Shown: positions 1 to 9,200, numbered from the stretch's first letter. The stretch is DNA of 53,250 bases from Hyphomicrobiales bacterium (GCA_025363755.1 JANYLQ010000060.1:1-53250), one strand, 5' to 3'. The notes: a model not told the origin generated them from the letters alone. Made by a program: numbers and translations.

Positions 1-1
1 G

Positions 2-148
2 ATTGGGTCAATCATGGGGGCCCTGATGATCGGTCTCATCAACAACGGGCTCATTCTGGCTGGGCTCGAGTTTTCCCAACAACTTATTGCGCGGGGCGCC
101 ATCATCATCCTTGCAGTGGCCATTTCGCAGAACAGGAAGACAACATGA
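2..148 (+). CDS. Sugar ABC transporter permease, C-terminal end (partial)
   Basis: The window opens inside a gene; the last 48 codons can be read. They give a hydrophobic, glycine-rich tail with a GALMIGLINNGLILAG segment typical of the C-terminal membrane helices of RbsC/XylH-type permeases, which form the inner-membrane channel of ribose or xylose ABC importers. The stop codon overlaps the ATG of the next gene in an ATGA, so the two are probably translated together. The substrate cannot be told from this fragment. The family call rests on pattern memory of the tail only. Confidence 0.6.
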   Translation: MGSIMGALMIGLINNGLILAGLEFSQQLIARGAIIILAVAISQNRKTT

Positions 149-456
149 AAACCCCGGGATGTACTATTATCGGAACAGTCGTTGCGAAGCCGGAAATGCG
201 CGATGAATTGATGCGCATATTGGCAGCCCAAGTCGCCCCGACACGGGCTGAACCTGGTTGCATCAACTATGATTTTCATTGCGATCAATCTGATCCGAAT
301 GTCTTCATCTTCTACGAAAACTTTGTGAACAAAGAAGCCCTCGAAGTCCATCTCAAGAAGCCGCACTTGAAGCCCTTGATCGACAGATTGGACGAACTCT
401 TGGCGAAACCGGTGGACATTCGATATATCGAAATGCTGAGCTTGCGGGCTGAGTAA
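145..456 (+). CDS. ABM-domain protein (YgiN-like putative quinol monooxygenase)
   Basis: This 103-residue protein has the size and pattern of the antibiotic biosynthesis monooxygenase (ABM) fold: a first strand (IIGTVVAKPE), a helix (RDELMRILAAQVAPTRAEPGC), then NYDFHCDQSDPN, FIFYENFVNKEALEVH and a closing strand. The R-x-EPGC-x-x-Y stretch and the FYE-x-F strand are typical of the family. Members act as small cytoplasmic dimers on quinols or aldehydes, and LsrG, which degrades AI-2, is a relative. Its ATG overlaps the stop of an RbsC-like permease, so it may process the imported sugar-like compound. That last point is inference from context. The real substrate is unknown. Confidence 0.75.
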   Translation: MKTPGCTIIGTVVAKPEMRDELMRILAAQVAPTRAEPGCINYDFHCDQSDPNVFIFYENFVNKEALEVHLKKPHLKPLIDRLDELLAKPVDIRYIEMLSLRAE

Positions 457-470
457 CAAACTCAGATACC

Positions 471-492
471 TGTCCGCAGAATGTCCGCAGAA
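471..492 (+). repeat. Tandem 11-bp repeat TGTCCGCAGAA x2
   Basis: Two perfect adjacent copies of TGTCCGCAGAA lie just after the ABM gene and about 95 bp before the tRNA-Arg fragment. Such short repeats near the end of an integrated element could be arm-type recombinase sites, but nothing here proves that. Confidence 0.5.
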
Positions 493-585
493 TGCGGGGC
501 AGTATCGGACGCAAATGGGATGATTTGGTCTCATTCTGACCCATTCAGTCATTATTTTTCAATGATTTAAGGGGTAAGCGCCTTG

Positions 586-630
586 CTCCGAAGGCAGAGG
601 TCACAGGTTCGAATCCTGTCGGGTGCGCCA
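586..630 (+). other. tRNA-Arg(CCG) 3' fragment, candidate att site
   Basis: From CTCCGAAGG to the terminal CCA the sequence matches the 3' part of an alphaproteobacterial tRNA-Arg(CCG): the anticodon loop, 3' anticodon strand, variable loop, a full T arm (CAGG TTCGAAT CCTG) and the 3' acceptor strand GGGTGC. The 5' half is missing: no acceptor or D arm is found upstream, and the anticodon stem does not pair. A tRNA cut at the anticodon loop is the usual scar of an element that integrated into that tRNA. From its orientation the element lies to the left and the chromosome resumes at about 631. Confidence 0.7.
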
Positions 631-1084
631 TTTTTCCAACGACTTAATTTGATTTCTATTTTGTTGATTCTACAAAAGTAATCACATCGTAAGTGTGAGA
701 CTAACAAAAGGTAGCCCATATTGTTATCGAAAATTTTAGCCGGTGCCATCAACCTCTCTAGAATGTTCTTTTCAATCGACTTCCGTCTCTGAATTTTGGG
801 CTTTTGGGACGGGTTGTCTGCCGGGAATCTTGAGCATGTTTCACGGATAGACTTTTCAATCAGTTTACATTAGCTGCGCGGTTTTACGTCCGAACTTTTC
901 AAATCAAAACCATCTTTAACTTTTGGTCTTTGTCGATCTAGTTCAGCGGAGCCAGAATAAACGATCATGACCGTTGCAATCGCACAGCAGTATCTTGTTG
1001 AACGGACAACAACCTTCTTATAGGTTCGTAAAATCAAAGCCTGTTATGCACAGCAACAATATTGAGCCGTGAGTAGAAGTTTCA
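631..1084. other. Non-coding stretch before the LuxR/ATPase gene
   Basis: About 450 bp without a convincing gene. The one minus-strand reading frame over it begins in the antisense of the tRNA fragment and looks spurious. It presumably holds the promoter of the following regulator, but I see no clear operator or terminator. Confidence 0.5.
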
Positions 1085-3739
1085 ATGATGAACTATGAGC
1101 TGCTCGAGCGAGATGACACAATTGCAGCTATTTCCAATTGTGTGACCCGAGCAAGTGCCGGCGATGGTTCTGTTGTGCTTATTTCAGGCGAAGCAGGACT
1201 TGGAAAAACGACCGTTCTCATTGAGCTGGCAAAGCGTCATGCGAAGTTTGTTCGCATTTTAATCGGTTATTGCGACGCATCAAAAACGCCTCAACCGCTG
1301 GGCGCCCTGTCAGATTTTGCGGAAGATCTTGACCCTGAAATCGTAGATCTATTGCGGTCAGGAGAGGCCCAACACACGCTCTTTTCGGCTGTAATCAAAA
1401 AGATTCATGACTCAAAATTACCGATCGTGATGATCATCGAAGATGCACATTGGGCAGACAGTGCTACTCTTGATTTGGTTAGATTTCTGGGACGACGCGT
1501 GGTCGCAGCGAGGTTCGTCCTAATGCTAAGTTTTCGGAATGACGAAGTCGGGGTCGATCATCCTCTCACTGCGGTGTTAGGCGATTTGCCAAGCTCCGCC
1601 GTTCGTAGAATTGTATTAGAGCCACTATCAGAAGGGGCCGTTGCCCAAATGTCAGGCGCCGAGGGCAAGCGATTGCTCAGTCTGTGTGATCTCACAGGCG
1701 GAAATCCATTGTTTCTGACGGAATTGCTTGCTCATGGTGGGCCTAGTGGCTCCTTGCCAACGTCGATACGAGATGCTGTTTGGTCTCGGCTTTCAAGAAT
1801 TTCTGACGGCGAAAGGCAGTCATTGTGCAATCTCAGCATTGTCCCAGTTCCAATAGAGCAAAAACTTGCGGAAGTTCTGGTCGAAGGCAAAATGGCGGAC
1901 ATTGCCAATCTTGTGGGCCTTGGTCTATTGCGTAAGCTATCCAATGGTAACCTGATGTTCCGCCATGAGCTGGCAAGGCTGGCCACCCTGGAATCAATTC
2001 AACCCGCAAGACTTCAGCAACTTCATGCGATAGCTGAAAATGCAATCGTTCAAATGGATACTCATGACATCGCTGGAATTCTAACGCGCCGGGTCCATCA
2101 CGCCGAAGGTGCTGGAGATGCTGGTAAAGTTCTTGAGTTAGCACCTCTGGCGGCGACTGAAGCGCGGCGGCTCGGTGCTCACGAGCAAGCCGCTTCTCTG
2201 CTGGAGTTGGCATTGCAACATGTCAAATTAGCAAGCCCTGAACAGGCGGCACAACTTTACGAAGACTGGGCTTATGAAGTTGGGCTTTCAAAGAATATAA
2301 GTGAAGATGTCATCTCTGCCTGTCACAGCGCAGCAGATCTTTGGCTTCAACTGGGGCGGCCTGAAAAGGTCAGCAAGAACTACCGTTGGCTCTCGCGTTT
2401 TCATTGGTACAGGGGTGAAGCACAAAAGGCGGATGAGTATTTGGGAAAAGCAGAGGACGTACTTTCCGACCTCGAACCCGGGCCAGACCTTGCCATGGTT
2501 TACAGTATGCGGTCACAAAATTTGATGCTTCGTGAAGAGATTGCTGCAGCGATTGAATGGGGCAAGCGGGCAATCGTTTTGGCCAAACAATTTAACGATA
2601 CAGAAACTCTGACCCATGCCCTCAACAATGTCGGAACGTCGATGCTCGCTACTGGCGACTTGGCGGGAAAAGCTCGACTTCAGGAAAGCTTAGAACTTGC
2701 ATTGTCGAACGGGCTTCATGAACAGGCCGCTAGAGCCTATACGAATTTCTCTGAAGCCGCCCTCAACAACCGCGACTATGCACTCGCAGAACGCTTGTTT
2801 GCCGAGGGAATTGCATTTGATACGACGCATGATCTTGATTCTTGGACACACTATCTTTCTGGTGGTCTCGCGCGGCTTCGCGTTGAACAGGGGCGTTTTG
2901 AAGAGGCAGATATTATTTGCACAGGCATCCTGGGTCTTCAACGGTTGACCATGATTATGAAAATGCCAGCCAAAATTGCGTTGAGTCTAGCGCGGATCCG
3001 GCTTGGCAAGAGCGATGTTGAGGTGCTTCTCAAGCAATGCCTGGAAGACGGCCTCGTCATTGGCGAACCTCAATATCTTTTACCGTCCTTTCTTGGACTC
3101 GTAGAACTCGCATGGATGGCTGGTGATGAATTGGAGGCTCAGCAACACTTGAAAAAGGCACTCGACCTTGGGGCCACTTTGACCGACCCGTGGCAATTGG
3201 GTGAAATGCAAGTCTGGGCGAGGCGTTTAGGCATTTCCATCGTACACCACAAATTGCCAAATGCGGCCGCTCAACCCTTTGCCGCAGAACTTAATGGTGA
3301 ATACATGACTGCTGCTGGGCTTTGGGATGAGATAGGGTCGCCATATCAAGCCGCGATGAGCCTTGCCCAGTCTACCGAAAAGCGAAATCTTTTTGATGCC
3401 CTCAAGCAGTTCGAAAAACTTGACGCAAAATCGGCAATTGCTTGGTTGCGTCGGCGCGCGGACGGTCTTGGGCTTGGAGATGCTTTACCGAAGCCGCGTC
3501 GCGGGCCTTATCGTGCTGCGCGCAGCCATCCGATGGGCCTCACGGAAAAGGAAGTACATGTTCTTTCACTGCTCAGCGAAGGTCACGGTAACTTTCAAAT
3601 TGCCAAGCGGCTCAATCGATCACAACGAACAGTGGAGCATCACGTAGCCGCCGTTCTTGCTAAACTGAATGCCAACAACCGCGTTGAAGTCATCTTGCGT
3701 TTGCAGTCGGAACCTTGGCTGTTGCAAAGAACAAATTGA
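1085..3739 (+). CDS. Large ATP-binding LuxR-family regulator (AAA/TPR/HTH)
   Basis: An 884-residue cytoplasmic regulator built like MalT/LAL proteins. The N-terminus has a Walker A motif, GEAGLGKTT (residues 35-43), and a Walker B-like IIEDAHWAD near 120. The middle (about 340-740) is rich in helical TPR-like repeats. The C-terminus (about 815-875) is a LuxR-type HTH (LTEKEVHVLSLLSEG, then RSQRTVEHHVAAVLAKL). Such proteins use ATP and an inducer to oligomerise and activate promoters. ATG codons at 1085 and 1088 are both possible starts. It stands alone on the plus strand, converging on a secreted cytochrome gene. The inducer and targets are unknown; the neighbouring cytochrome and protease genes are reasonable guesses. 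Confidence 0.85.
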   Translation: MMNYELLERDDTIAAISNCVTRASAGDGSVVLISGEAGLGKTTVLIELAKRHAKFVRILIGYCDASKTPQPLGALSDFAEDLDPEIVDLLRSGEAQHTLFSAVIKKIHDSKLPIVMIIEDAHWADSATLDLVRFLGRRVVAARFVLMLSFRNDEVGVDHPLTAVLGDLPSSAVRRIVLEPLSEGAVAQMSGAEGKRLLSLCDLTGGNPLFLTELLAHGGPSGSLPTSIRDAVWSRLSRISDGERQSLCNLSIVPVPIEQKLAEVLVEGKMADIANLVGLGLLRKLSNGNLMFRHELARLATLESIQPARLQQLHAIAENAIVQMDTHDIAGILTRRVHHAEGAGDAGKVLELAPLAATEARRLGAHEQAASLLELALQHVKLASPEQAAQLYEDWAYEVGLSKNISEDVISACHSAADLWLQLGRPEKVSKNYRWLSRFHWYRGEAQKADEYLGKAEDVLSDLEPGPDLAMVYSMRSQNLMLREEIAAAIEWGKRAIVLAKQFNDTETLTHALNNVGTSMLATGDLAGKARLQESLELALSNGLHEQAARAYTNFSEAALNNRDYALAERLFAEGIAFDTTHDLDSWTHYLSGGLARLRVEQGRFEEADIICTGILGLQRLTMIMKMPAKIALSLARIRLGKSDVEVLLKQCLEDGLVIGEPQYLLPSFLGLVELAWMAGDELEAQQHLKKALDLGATLTDPWQLGEMQVWARRLGISIVHHKLPNAAAQPFAAELNGEYMTAAGLWDEIGSPYQAAMSLAQSTEKRNLFDALKQFEKLDAKSAIAWLRRRADGLGLGDALPKPRRGPYRAARSHPMGLTEKEVHVLSLLSEGHGNFQIAKRLNRSQRTVEHHVAAVLAKLNANNRVEVILRLQSEPWLLQRTN

Positions 3740-3755
3740 TTTAGCGTGTTGGGCT

Positions 3756-4913
3756 TTACCATGGCTCGGCCAATGGGGTAATCTTGCAGCCGGCTTTGAT
3801 TTTTCTGAAGTAAGATTTGTAAAAAGTCATAGCGCATAATTGATAGCGCTTGGCCAATTTTTCATTCGCCGCCTTGTATTCCGCGTTTGCTCCGTCAATC
3901 ATCCAAATAGGCGAAGTGGCACTATGAGGATTTTTCGAATCTTGCGTCTTGGCTGTAGCAATTGCAGCAAACCGCATCGCAGTGCCACCATAGAGGCTGT
4001 GATGAAGCGCCAAGTGATTGGCAACAGCCAAACGATGGCAACCCGTGCAAGTGCCAGTTGGATCAGGAGGGTCAAGTTCGACCGACCAGCTGCGATCTCT
4101 CTGGTAATCAAGCCCAACATATTTGAGTGGAAGATTTTTGTTATCAAATCCTTCAGAAACGCTGGGCAGGGTATGATCGGCGTCAAAATTTGGCGCCTTC
4201 ATTTGCGCTAAATATCTCGAACGTATGAACCCGCCAGTGTCGTGACAAGACGCACAACCAATTGCTTCAGTGCCAGCAGGACTTATCCAATGCGATTTAT
4301 TATCGGCCCAGAGGGCGGTATCTCCCGAGCTTGGCGGCGGGATATTGTCGCCTGGCAAAGGGAACTTCCTGTTGGGGTGAGCCTGATCATGGCCAAGCGC
4401 TTGAAAAAAGCAGATGGCCCCGTTCTGTTTATTGTATTGGATAATCGCAATGTCATTGTAGTCCTCTCCCGCCTCTGGCTGGCCATCTTTTCGGCAATGC
4501 GCAACTGCAACGGCGTTGCCATCAGCACTTCTCTTCAAAACTTGAAATTTGCTACCTGGATCACAAAGTCCATTCAACACATTTGGATAATCACAATGTG
4601 TGGCATTGATTTCTGTCGCGGGGATTGTCCCTTGGCCCGGCACATCTGCCCCCGCGCTGCAGCTGAATGAGGGTATTGTTATGCCCGTGGCCGCGTCACA
4701 TTTTTGGGAATAGCTCAGAAGCGTGTCATGCTGTGCGCTTCCCGCTTGCGCCCGCTCCTGCGCAGTAAGATTAAGCCAATTGCGATATGCAAGATTGAGG
4801 TTTGGACGTGACAGAGACATAGGCTGTGTATTCTCTTGTGCCTGCGCGCTGGCCAGAAACCACGAATTCGCTGCCAAAATTAAAACGAATAGTTTGAGGA
4901 ATACATTTTTCAA
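3756..4913 (-). CDS. Secreted di-heme c-type cytochrome-like protein
   Basis: A 385-residue protein beginning with a signal peptide: a basic MKN, a hydrophobic core and an ASAQAQ-like cleavage region near residue 26. Two heme c attachment motifs are present, CASCH (about 219-223) and CTGCH (about 289-293), so it should carry two covalent hemes in the periplasm. Several more cysteines (for example in SFSC, THCDYPN and HCRKDG) may form disulfides. I do not recognise a named family, and the role (electron transfer or a heme-based enzyme) is open. It ends 17 bp from the convergent LuxR/ATPase gene and lies downstream of the sedolisin gene on the same strand. Confidence 0.75.
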   Translation of the reverse strand: MKNVFLKLFVLILAANSWFLASAQAQENTQPMSLSRPNLNLAYRNWLNLTAQERAQAGSAQHDTLLSYSQKCDAATGITIPSFSCSAGADVPGQGTIPATEINATHCDYPNVLNGLCDPGSKFQVLKRSADGNAVAVAHCRKDGQPEAGEDYNDIAIIQYNKQNGAICFFQALGHDQAHPNRKFPLPGDNIPPPSSGDTALWADNKSHWISPAGTEAIGCASCHDTGGFIRSRYLAQMKAPNFDADHTLPSVSEGFDNKNLPLKYVGLDYQRDRSWSVELDPPDPTGTCTGCHRLAVANHLALHHSLYGGTAMRFAAIATAKTQDSKNPHSATSPIWMIDGANAEYKAANEKLAKRYQLCAMTFYKSYFRKIKAGCKITPLAEPW

Positions 4914-5039
4914 AATAAACCCTCCTACACTTTAAAGTCTGCACCGAGATTCTCGCCCCACCAAACGATAATGCTAACGTTGGTTGGTATCAGCGACCAT
5001 CATCCAAACGGATGAGACAGAGGAAATAAACACTAAAAA

Positions 5040-6692
5040 CTATTTGAGACCCGCTAGTTGCCTCAGCAGTGCTTTCCCATTCGGTGAACCCCAACCCGTT
5101 ACAGCGTCATAGCCTGGTTTGGCACGATAACCAAAACCAGGCGGTTCAGTCCGGTTGCTGCCAACTGTAATGTCATGACAAACAGCAGATCCCAAAGTCT
5201 TGCCATTGGCAAGCTTGCGGTAAAGCAGTGGCGTAAGAAACCTTTGCCTTTTTGCCTTTGGCAGTTTTTGATTCACGCGCGCTATCAAAGCCGCCCAAAC
5301 GGGGGTCGATGCACTGGTGCCAGCGCCACGTTCAGTCTTGCCAAAGAGTACATAACTATAGCGCGGGCCTTCCGCCAGTGCCGCAACATCTGGCACGACA
5401 CGGCCATTTTTAGCACCTCGGTTGCCCGACTTTATACGCACATTTTGCCACTTGGGGCGATCAAAGATGCCGCTCACCCCGCCGCCAGTTGATGCGCCAC
5501 CACCCAACCTTGTGCCCGGCGTAAACCACCATGTTACCTCTTCCAAATTACCATTGATCCCCCCTATTTGTGTGCCACCAACACCCAGCACATATGGGCT
5601 GGAGGCAGGAAAACCAACACGCGCTCTTTTTCCCCTTCGTCCATCGCCAGCACCGTCGTCGCCCGATGCAGCACAAACAGTGATGCCACGGGCAGCCGCG
5701 AGGGCCAGTCTTTCGTTAATTGCTGTCCTCGCAGCACCAGACCAATCACTTGCGTCCTCTGTGACCGCCCAACTGATGGAAAGAACAACAGGTCGATCAG
5801 TAATAACCTTGTTGAGTAGATCAACGAAGCCTTTCTGATCGAAAGTTGCAAAATAGATTTTTATTTTTGCATGCGGGCAAAGTCCTGCAATAATCTCGGT
5901 ATCAAGCATCACTTCATCAGTGCAAGAAAGCTCGTCTTGGCGCGTTGAGCGCGGTAACTTTTTCATCTGACTCCATGTATATGCCGGACTATTGATCGAA
6001 ATGGTCTGCACATCTGGCATGTGACGACCAAATTTTTTACAATAGGCTTTCAAATCGGAGGCAATGTAGCCACCACCAAATTCCGCAATGGCAATTTTTT
6101 GTCCAGCAGCAGTACCCTTTGGAAAGTCATAGATTTTTTCAATATCAGTGGGCGTTGCTGCAGGCAAAATATCTGCTAACCTGTTTTGATCTTTTGTGAC
6201 GCGCTTGGGACGAATAATCCGTCGTTGGCTGAGGCCAATGACTGCGCTTACAATCCCTTCGAGCTCTGCTGGCACATGATAGCCACCGACACGATCACGA
6301 AATACGCCTTGATCCTCATTCTTGTACATCGCAAGACTGGGCTCAAAGGCTTTGATGGCTTGTGCGACTGTTCCTCTGATTTCAATACTTCGAGCCGCTA
6401 AATTTATATTTTGAATTTCAAAACCAAATTCACGCATGACTTTGCAAACAAATGCTGCATCTGACTTTGACGCGCCAAACTTATTATCTAATTGTTTTTG
6501 GGACAGGCCCGAAAGTGGCTTTCCATCGAAATCGGGGAGCGGTGGACCCCGCAAAGCCAAGGTCAACTCAATTGGCATCGTCCCGTTCACTTTTCCATGG
6601 TAACTGGCTTCGGGATTTTCCAGCCGCGCACTGCCAGTTAAATTTCGGCTTTTGCCTAGCAACTGTTTTCCAGATGCAAAAACTTTCTGCAT
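5040..6692 (-). CDS. Sedolisin (S53) serine-carboxyl peptidase with pro-domain
   Basis: A 550-residue acid protease of the kumamolisin/sedolisin family. Residues about 30-160 form the activation pro-domain, which is removed during maturation. The catalytic residues can be placed: Glu260 and Asp264 (DEVMLDTEIIAG), Asp345 (SGDDG) and the nucleophile Ser460 in GTSASTP. The C-terminal calcium site is visible (CHDITVGSN near 507 and GYDAVTGWGSPNG near 529). All key residues are kept, so it should be active. No classical signal peptide is seen, although most relatives act outside the cell; export would need another route. It shares strand with the secreted cytochrome gene downstream, with a gap of about 125 bp. 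Confidence 0.9.
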   Translation of the reverse strand: MQKVFASGKQLLGKSRNLTGSARLENPEASYHGKVNGTMPIELTLALRGPPLPDFDGKPLSGLSQKQLDNKFGASKSDAAFVCKVMREFGFEIQNINLAARSIEIRGTVAQAIKAFEPSLAMYKNEDQGVFRDRVGGYHVPAELEGIVSAVIGLSQRRIIRPKRVTKDQNRLADILPAATPTDIEKIYDFPKGTAAGQKIAIAEFGGGYIASDLKAYCKKFGRHMPDVQTISINSPAYTWSQMKKLPRSTRQDELSCTDEVMLDTEIIAGLCPHAKIKIYFATFDQKGFVDLLNKVITDRPVVLSISWAVTEDASDWSGAARTAINERLALAAARGITVCAASGDDGAGDGRRGKRARVGFPASSPYVLGVGGTQIGGINGNLEEVTWWFTPGTRLGGGASTGGGVSGIFDRPKWQNVRIKSGNRGAKNGRVVPDVAALAEGPRYSYVLFGKTERGAGTSASTPVWAALIARVNQKLPKAKRQRFLTPLLYRKLANGKTLGSAVCHDITVGSNRTEPPGFGYRAKPGYDAVTGWGSPNGKALLRQLAGLK

Positions 6693-6953
6693 TTGTATTT
6701 CCGAAGTTTCAATTTGTGGAATAAAAAACCATTCAAATTCAGATATTTGGAAAGTAACACTCTGCGGGTTCGGTGGTCGGATGCCTTATTATAGGCGGCG
6801 ACTGCGCTGTGATGCAATCGCCAACTTGATAGACTTGGACATTGGGCAAAGCCCGTTCCAACGCGAAAATTCGGTTAACGCGCGAAATATAGGTAGTACC
6901 ACCGAAGCATGAACTTTTCATCGCTCCTAATCTGAGCAAATAGGGAGCCGAAC
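6693..6953. other. Divergent intergenic region between sedolisin gene and LuxR unit
   Basis: About 260 bp between the minus-strand sedolisin gene and the plus-strand regulator unit. It should carry both promoters. I see no clear long palindrome or terminator. Confidence 0.4.
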
Positions 6954-7271
6954 ATGAAAAGATTAAAGCCAAGCACAAATTTGAAAACAAGAGAAATCGA
7001 CACAGATTCTTTTTACCAGCACCGAGTTTGGCACGATTTTGTGATGTTTCGGTGTGGTTTTGGTCGTTCACAACACGGCAACAATCAATCAAGTTTAGGA
7101 ATTGAAAAAGGACTACTAATTGATATCGTACCGCAAAGAAAGCCTGAGCCTGCAACCGCTATTTCATCGTTAATACCACGACTAGGCAGCTCCGCGTGGC
7201 GCACTGCATTAATTCTATACAGGGCTAGTATTCGCAAAGTCGTTGCGGGCCAGCCGGGTGACCCAAGATGA
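6954..7271 (+). CDS. Possible small hypothetical protein before LuxR regulator
   Basis: A 105-codon frame with a fair ribosome binding site (AGGGAG about 6 bases before ATG). Its stop overlaps the ATG of the next gene in an ATGA, which suggests translational coupling. The protein is basic, matches no family I know and has no clear hydrophobic segment. It may be real, or just the leader region of the LuxR gene. I keep it only because of the binding site and the overlap. Confidence 0.3.
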   Translation: MKRLKPSTNLKTREIDTDSFYQHRVWHDFVMFRCGFGRSQHGNNQSSLGIEKGLLIDIVPQRKPEPATAISSLIPRLGSSAWRTALILYRASIRKVVAGQPGDPR

Positions 7272-7927
7272 TCTGCTTACGCAACCGCCCGGCCCAAATC
7301 GTTCAACCACATGCAAACATCGGTTACGCACATCTTGAGGCCTTGCTCAACTATATTTCACTGCCCATGTTTGTACTGAACCAAAACCGAATGTTGGTTT
7401 ACGCAAATACTGTCGGTCACGAGCAGTTGGAAGATGCAAGCTTTGTATATTTAAAGTTAGGACGCCTTCAGTTACGAGGTGACAAGCGTTGCATTCTTGA
7501 TTTTGAAGCAGCTGTTCTCACAACAGGCCAAAGCAAGTGCTCTCCAAGCGATCACTTTTGTACAATGTCACTGGGTGAACATAAAAATACGAAGGCATCG
7601 GTTACCATCGTGCCCCTTCTATGTGCTCAAGAAGATGATCGTTTCGTCGCTATTATTCTAACGGCACAAGAACCGGAAGCAGGTGATGTCATTTTGCGTC
7701 TTCAGCAAACTTTAGCGCTCACGCCCGCGGAAGCCCGCATTGCCTTTCTTATTTGTAGCGGCAGACGGCCTAGAAACATTGCTAATCACTTAAGCGTGTC
7801 AGTCAATACTGTGAAAAGTCATCTTGCCCGCGTGTTGTCAAAAACTGGTTGTTCAAATCAAGCTGCTCTTTGTGTTCTTGCTGGGCAATTACTAACACCC
7901 ATCCGCGTAACCTCTAAATCTGGATAG
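7268..7927 (+). CDS. LuxR-type HTH regulator with PAS-like N-terminus
   Basis: A 219-residue DNA-binding protein. The first part (about 20-135) has a PAS-like pattern, ALLNYISLPMFVLNQNRMLV-x-ANTVG, as in single-domain sensory regulators. The C-terminal part (about 150-205) is a LuxR HTH: LTPAEARIAFLICSGRRPRNIANHL, then SVNTVKSHLARVLSKTGCSNQAAL. No receiver domain or phospho-acceptor aspartate is visible, so it probably senses a small molecule. It sits upstream of the SMP-30 gene on the same strand and may control it or the divergent protease. That is context-based inference. Confidence 0.8.
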   Translation: MICLRNRPAQIVQPHANIGYAHLEALLNYISLPMFVLNQNRMLVYANTVGHEQLEDASFVYLKLGRLQLRGDKRCILDFEAAVLTTGQSKCSPSDHFCTMSLGEHKNTKASVTIVPLLCAQEDDRFVAIILTAQEPEAGDVILRLQQTLALTPAEARIAFLICSGRRPRNIANHLSVSVNTVKSHLARVLSKTGCSNQAALCVLAGQLLTPIRVTSKSG

Positions 7928-8288
7928 ATGTTAGGGGCAGGGCCTACGGAACTCGATGCCGTCTTTATAACGCATGCTTTGTCTCTATTGGCTTTAGTTG
8001 ACCGCACCATTTGTGACCGACTCATGCAAACAGGTGCAATGCAGAAAAGTCAGAGCCATTTTCGTAGAAATAAAAGCCAGAATATCACTACCGGTAAAAA
8101 TGCTGTAGTCGCACTCACTGAAAACATAGGTTTTGTCGATGCGGCCACCTCCATCACGGCCCGCGCTAGAGCACAACACCTCAGTCCATCAGAGAAAGCA
8201 GCAGTTTTGCCCAAGACCAGTCTGTACATAGGTGCTTGGCTGTGGAAAACTCAGTTCTCGTCAAAGAATTATGTCGGAGTGCAAAACC
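7928..8288. other. Stretch without a convincing gene
   Basis: About 360 bp between the LuxR gene and the SMP-30 gene. An open frame starts right after the LuxR stop (125 codons), but it has no good ribosome binding site, resembles nothing I know and runs into the start of the next gene. I treat it as leader or spacer sequence. Confidence 0.4.
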
Positions 8289-9200
8289 ATGAACAATCAT
8301 TTTGAAATTCTAGATGATCGCTTCGCAAACCTAATCGTTGATACCGCCCACATCGACAAAATTTACACGGGGTGCAGGTTCACTGAAGGGGCGGCATATT
8401 TTCCATCAGGTCGTTATCTCATTTGGTCAGATATCCCAAATGATCGCTTGATGCGATACGATGAATGCACCGGACAAGTTGGTGTTTTCCGTGCACCTTC
8501 AGGGTATGCGAACGGCAACACCGTCGACCGGCAAGGCCGTTTGCTCACATGCGAACACGGTGGCAGACGTGTGTCGCGCACCGAGTTTGATGGTAGCATT
8601 ACTACGCTGGCTTCCCATTTCGAAGGCAAGCGCCTCAGCAGTCCCAATGACATCATTGTCAAGTCCGACAACAGCATTTGGTTTACAGATCCAACTTACG
8701 GCATCGATACGGACTATGAGGGCAATAAGGGCTTATGTGAGCAACGCGGTAATTTTGTCTATTGCATTGATCCGCAGACCAATGAACTAAATGTTGTCGC
8801 TGATGATTTTGTGCAACCCAACGGAATTTGTTTTTCTCCCGACGAAAGCATTCTTTACATTATCGACTCCGGGTTGAGCCACAAAAAGAATGGTCCAAAA
8901 CATATTCGCAGATTTGCCGTTAAGAATGGAGTTAAGTTGATAGACCAAGGTATCTTTGCCGATTCAACCGCGGGGCTTTTCGACGGACTAAGAACTGATA
9001 CTGAAGGTCGCATTTGGACAAGTGCTGGCGATGGCGTGCATTGCTACGATCCCGACGGAACGCTAATCGGCAAAATTCACGTGCCGGAAGTTGTGGCAAA
9101 TCTTTGTTTTGGAGGGCCAAAGCGGAACTATCTTTATATCTGCGGCACAACTTCAATTTACGGCATCAGACTTCCTGTAAACGGTGATAAAACTTTTTAG
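8289..9200 (+). CDS. SMP-30/gluconolactonase/LRE family protein
   Basis: A six-bladed beta-propeller of the SMP-30 family, which hydrolyses sugar lactones (gluconolactone or related) with one bound metal ion. The likely metal ligands are visible: Glu in FTEGAAYF near the start, Asn in VQPNGICFSPD and Asp in LFDGLRTDTEGRIW. The SSPNDIIVKSDNSIWFTDPTYGI segment is typical. I choose the ATG at 8289 because a CGGAG ribosome binding site lies about 10 bases upstream; frames from 8232 or 8274 would add residues not expected in the family. The length (303 residues) is normal. The substrate is not predictable, and no sugar dehydrogenase sits next to it. Confidence 0.85.
   Translation: MNNHFEILDDRFANLIVDTAHIDKIYTGCRFTEGAAYFPSGRYLIWSDIPNDRLMRYDECTGQVGVFRAPSGYANGNTVDRQGRLLTCEHGGRRVSRTEFDGSITTLASHFEGKRLSSPNDIIVKSDNSIWFTDPTYGIDTDYEGNKGLCEQRGNFVYCIDPQTNELNVVADDFVQPNGICFSPDESILYIIDSGLSHKKNGPKHIRRFAVKNGVKLIDQGIFADSTAGLFDGLRTDTEGRIWTSAGDGVHCYDPDGTLIGKIHVPEVVANLCFGGPKRNYLYICGTTSIYGIRLPVNGDKTF

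Noticed and set aside
567-752. Minus-strand frame of 61 codons over the tRNA-Arg fragment
   Set aside because: Its end is the antisense of tRNA sequence, a well-known source of false ORFs; no ribosome binding site.
4242-4670. 142-codon plus-strand frame inside the cytochrome gene
   Set aside because: Shadow of the minus-strand gene, which has a signal peptide and two heme motifs.
7928-8305. 125-codon plus-strand frame after the LuxR gene
   Set aside because: No good ribosome binding site, no recognisable family, and it overlaps the well-supported start of the SMP-30 gene.
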